Part shown: positions 6,286 through 8,506 of the stretch, piece by piece
Layout of the letters: each line of letters begins with the position of its first letter
Numbering within the stretch: the first letter of the stretch is position 1
Assembly: GCA_016931875.1 (NCBI GenBank)
Contig: JAFGDX010000483.1
Location: 1-8,506 of the forward strand
DNA length: 8,506 bases
Origin: Prolixibacteraceae bacterium
Lineage (GTDB): Bacteria; Bacteroidota; Bacteroidia; Bacteroidales; Prolixibacteraceae
Direction of reading: 5' to 3'
Made by a program: the position numbers and the translations under genes
The notes under the pieces: model-generated
What the model was told of the DNA's origin: nothing
Seen by the model: the letters and a program-made list of their open reading frames with translations, nothing else
Database searches by the model: none

Positions 6286-8220
6286 TTATTGAATTGCTTT
6301 TGAAAAAGCGGCTGTCCCTCCAACTACAGGAAGTGTAAGCAATGTAGCATCCAAATCAACGGTAAGTTTTGTTCCGGGTTTGGGCCAGAGTGTAAAATCA
6401 CGGTCGCTGGAAAAAATCATCAATCCGATTTGCTGCCCTGCCGGAATAATTTGATCATCCGGTTGAAGATGAAAAGTCATTTCATAAAATTTACCTTTTT
6501 TCAGCGGTTCACTTTCAGTAAGCGATTTATAGTTCTGCGGATCGGCCCAGCCACGGGTAATAATGTTGTCGGTAATTTTTGCATTTCGCCGGTTGTTCCA
6601 GGGCAATGAAACCAGCCACACCGACAGGTTTGCCGCAGGTTTGCTGCTTGCCAAACGAAGGGTTACGGAAGCTTCTCCTGAGATGTGTACATCTTCTGAA
6701 AGTATTGGTGTTACATACAGCAGGCGGTGTTCCGTCCACTCCGCCTGTGCAAGAGATGCACCATCAAATGAAACATTGTCAACGAGTGTTTCTTTCCCCT
6801 GTTTCGATATCGGATCCAAAACAAGGCTGCCAGTCTCCGGCGCTCCTTTTTTTAGAAACAGTTGAACCGGTTTTGCTTCCGGAATGGGATAATCTTTGTA
6901 TGGCGTTGGCTCCGTACGTTCTGCATTTTCCCTTACAATCCATGCTTTTGCATCGTTTTCCACACCGTTTTCCACTTCAAATAAATACCGGGTAAACCAG
7001 CGGTTCATCATCTTCATGGGCGGTTCCCCGCCGTGTCCTCCCTGGTGGTAATATATTTGCAGCGGCACACCTTTTTCCTTTAATGCTTTTATAATACGGT
7101 AACTGTGTTCGGGCACCACATTCCAGTCGTTAAAAGCATGCGCCATTAAAACAGCAGCTTTTAGTGGTTTTAAGTCGTTCAGGTAATCGCGGCCGGCCCA
7201 GAAATTGTTGTAATCGCCGTTAACCCGATCAAAGTTTTTGTACATTTCCTGTTCACGAATAAGGCTGTCGCAATATTCGCAACGATCCGGGTTTCCACTG
7301 TGAATCCAGTCATACAAATAATCAATGTCTTCGCCAAGCCATCCACCCGGGTGTCTGATTAATCCATTGGAACGGTAATAATGGTAATACGATGTATTTG
7401 GCGCAACCGGAATAATGCATTCCAGACCGTCGACACCGGTTGTTGCAGCTGCCAGCGGCAGAGTTCCGTTGTAGGAAGTACCAATCATCCCAACCTTACC
7501 GGTTGTCCAGTAAGCAACTACTTCTTCGATGCCGTCGGGTGTAGTAAATCCTTTTGCACGGCCGTTCAGCCAGTCGATAACTGCTTTTGGGGCCAGCGAT
7601 TCATTGTCGCCACCCACCGTTGGGCAGCCCTGCGATAAACCGGTTCCGGGAGATGAGGAATGCACGACAATAAAACCACGGGGAAGCCATTCTTTTACAT
7701 GCGATTTGGATAGAATCGGGCGGTTTACTTTTGCTCCGAATTTCGGAACATGTTCTCTTTTGGGAGGAGTGGTTTGCAGTTCGTGTTTTACATTCCACAA
7801 ATATTTTTTGTTGGTTGAACCCGTTCCTGCAAAATAAGGACTGGTTTCATAAATTACCGGCAGTTTTAATCCTTCGGTTTCGGTTTGGCGCGGGCGTGTA
7901 ACATCCACATGCATGCGGTCGGGTTTTCCGTCACCGTCGGAATCAAATCCGGTTTCTACCCAAAGGTCTTCCCGAATCCAGAAATCCGGATCGTTAAATT
8001 CCGGAATAATCTGCGCTTCTCCGTTGTTTAAAACAGGCACTATCAACGTATTGTCATCCCCATCAGAATTTTGAGCTTTTGCGGTTTCTGAAGAATGGAA
8101 ACAGATAATTACGAAAAAAAGAAGCGATAAAATGCGTTTGGTTTTATTTGCTTTTGTGTATGAAACAGCCAAAAACAATGGTTGTATGTACCCCGCATGT
8201 AACGAATAAAAGGATTTCAC
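6286..8220 (-). CDS. Exported Xaa-Pro dipeptidyl-peptidase-like hydrolase (S15, CocE/NonD family)
   Basis: An alpha/beta-hydrolase of the PepX/CocE group. Numbered from GTG 8220 (644 aa), a signal peptide (hydrophobic core ILSLLFFVIICF, end TAKA-Q near 49/50) is followed by the Peptidase_S15 catalytic domain (about 80-410) and a PepX_C jelly-roll domain (about 445-640). Probable catalytic residues are S249 (GTSYNGT, closer to PepX GKSYxGT than to cocaine esterase), D365 (HAFNDWNVVPEH) and H396 (GGHGGEP); Y129 (SPYFAG) may serve the oxyanion hole. DSDGDGKPD (93-101) looks like a calcium-binding Asp-rich loop. Family knowledge suggests release of X-Pro dipeptides, but ester or amide substrates are possible. 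The start is uncertain. The frame stays open to a TTG at 8388, but that stretch is rich in Cys, Phe and Trp and looks non-coding. No in-frame ATG precedes the signal peptide; GTG 8220 or TTG 8172 (628 aa, tidier signal peptide) are the realistic choices. First gene of the three-gene peptidase operon. Confidence 0.9.
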   Translation of the reverse strand: MKSFYSLHAGYIQPLFLAVSYTKANKTKRILSLLFFVIICFHSSETAKAQNSDGDDNTLIVPVLNNGEAQIIPEFNDPDFWIREDLWVETGFDSDGDGKPDRMHVDVTRPRQTETEGLKLPVIYETSPYFAGTGSTNKKYLWNVKHELQTTPPKREHVPKFGAKVNRPILSKSHVKEWLPRGFIVVHSSSPGTGLSQGCPTVGGDNESLAPKAVIDWLNGRAKGFTTPDGIEEVVAYWTTGKVGMIGTSYNGTLPLAAATTGVDGLECIIPVAPNTSYYHYYRSNGLIRHPGGWLGEDIDYLYDWIHSGNPDRCEYCDSLIREQEMYKNFDRVNGDYNNFWAGRDYLNDLKPLKAAVLMAHAFNDWNVVPEHSYRIIKALKEKGVPLQIYYHQGGHGGEPPMKMMNRWFTRYLFEVENGVENDAKAWIVRENAERTEPTPYKDYPIPEAKPVQLFLKKGAPETGSLVLDPISKQGKETLVDNVSFDGASLAQAEWTEHRLLYVTPILSEDVHISGEASVTLRLASSKPAANLSVWLVSLPWNNRRNAKITDNIITRGWADPQNYKSLTESEPLKKGKFYEMTFHLQPDDQIIPAGQQIGLMIFSSDRDFTLWPKPGTKLTVDLDATLLTLPVVGGTAAFSKAIQ

Positions 8221-8353
8221 GATGACGCTAAAATTAAAATTATTTGACCCTATAAATCTAACGAAATAAACCTCATAATTGGAATCACTCCAATGTAAAA
8301 CAACAAAACAACACTGAAATATGCCAAAAATCAGGATGAACCCAATGTTTTGT

Positions 8354-8371
8354 ATTGTCAGACAATTGTCT
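8354..8371. promoter_or_regulatory. Palindromic operator-like cluster (ATTGTC/GACAAT)
   Basis: Three copies of one six-base half-site occur in alternating orientation: ATTGTC at 8354-8359, GACAAT at 8361-8366 and ATTGTC at 8365-8370. The last two form a perfect 12-bp palindrome, AGACAATTGTCT (8360-8371). The position, 130-200 bp before the operon's likely start codon, fits a binding site for a dimeric regulator. The regulator is unknown and no gene for one is in the window. Confidence 0.4.
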
Positions 8372-8378
8372 CTTTTTT

Positions 8379-8418
8379 GCGGGAGCAACTTTAAAATAAA
8401 TACATTCCCGCCTTTTTT
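8379..8418 (+). terminator. Hairpin followed by T-run, plus strand (possible terminator)
   Basis: GCGGGA (8379-8384) pairs with TCCCGC (8406-8411) across a 21-nt AT-rich loop, and a T-run (8413-8418) follows on the plus strand. No rightward gene precedes it, so if it terminates anything it would be antisense or read-through RNA. On the minus strand the stem is followed by A residues, so it is not a terminator for a leftward gene entering from the right. It could instead be a structural element in the operon leader. Confidence 0.35.
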
Positions 8419-8506
8419 GTGTCATTTTGGTAGAAGTGACTTTGTGTGCAAAAATGTGAATTGTTAAATTTTTGTAAGGAATTCGCTTGACACCCGACTG
8501 ATTGCA

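Larger units (their letters stand above)
8221..8506. other. Upstream regulatory region of the peptidase operon
   Basis: These 286 bases lie upstream of the leftward operon and reach the window edge. They hold an alternating ATTGTC/GACAAT cluster (8354-8371) and a GC-rich hairpin (8379-8418), both listed separately. I found no clear -33/-7 promoter pair for the operon; the nearest -7-like matches (TACATTGG and TAGATTTA on the minus strand) lack a properly spaced TTG. No convincing gene is seen; minus-strand frames that stay open here have poor amino-acid composition. Confidence 0.5.

Noticed and set aside
8285..8506. A minus-strand frame open from the right edge for 73 codons, ending in TGA at 8285-8287
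   Set aside because: The translation is rich in Lys, His, Cys and Phe with no recognisable motif, overlaps the palindrome and hairpin, and lies directly in front of the operon. It looks like a chance open frame, though a gene tail entering from the right cannot be fully excluded.

Overview
The window looks like a chromosomal segment from a member of the Bacteroidota, plausibly a marine or anaerobic Marinilabiliales/Prolixibacteraceae-type organism; the finer placement is inference. Grounds: moderate-to-low GC, AT-rich and mostly Shine-Dalgarno-poor translation starts, secreted proteins whose signal peptides end in A-Q, and a peptidase repertoire typical of that phylum. No rRNA, tRNA, CRISPR array, insertion sequence or phage gene was found.

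Layout, left to right. Positions 1-85 hold the probable tail of a rightward gene and its intrinsic terminator. Positions 192-1577 (minus) encode a cytoplasmic M24B Xaa-Pro aminopeptidase. Positions 1709-2239 (plus) encode a lone Hcp/TssD-type tube protein (type VI secretion family) that stands against the direction of its neighbours. A strong bidirectional terminator (2245-2284) separates it from the next genes. Positions 2293-8220 (minus) form a tight three-gene operon. In transcription order it encodes an exported S15/CocE-NonD (PepX-like) hydrolase, an exported M1 zinc aminopeptidase, and an exported S9 (DPP IV-fold) serine peptidase. The gaps are 18 nt and 54 nt. The last 286 bases are a non-coding leader with a notable palindrome cluster and a hairpin.

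The three exported enzymes and the cytoplasmic Xaa-Pro aminopeptidase would fit together as a pathway for trimming peptides, especially proline-containing ones. S15-like and S9 enzymes could remove dipeptides or cut at proline, M1 could remove single N-terminal residues outside the cytoplasm, and M24B could finish X-Pro peptides inside. That division of labour is inferred from families and gene order, not shown by the sequence.

Most of the window is ordinary for the phylum. The points worth a second look are the orphan Hcp of the EvpC/proteobacterial style with no other secretion gene nearby, the S9 enzyme lacking the classical DPP IV double-Glu motif, the S15-like gene with no in-frame ATG near its signal peptide, and the alternating ATTGTC/GACAAT sites upstream of the operon.
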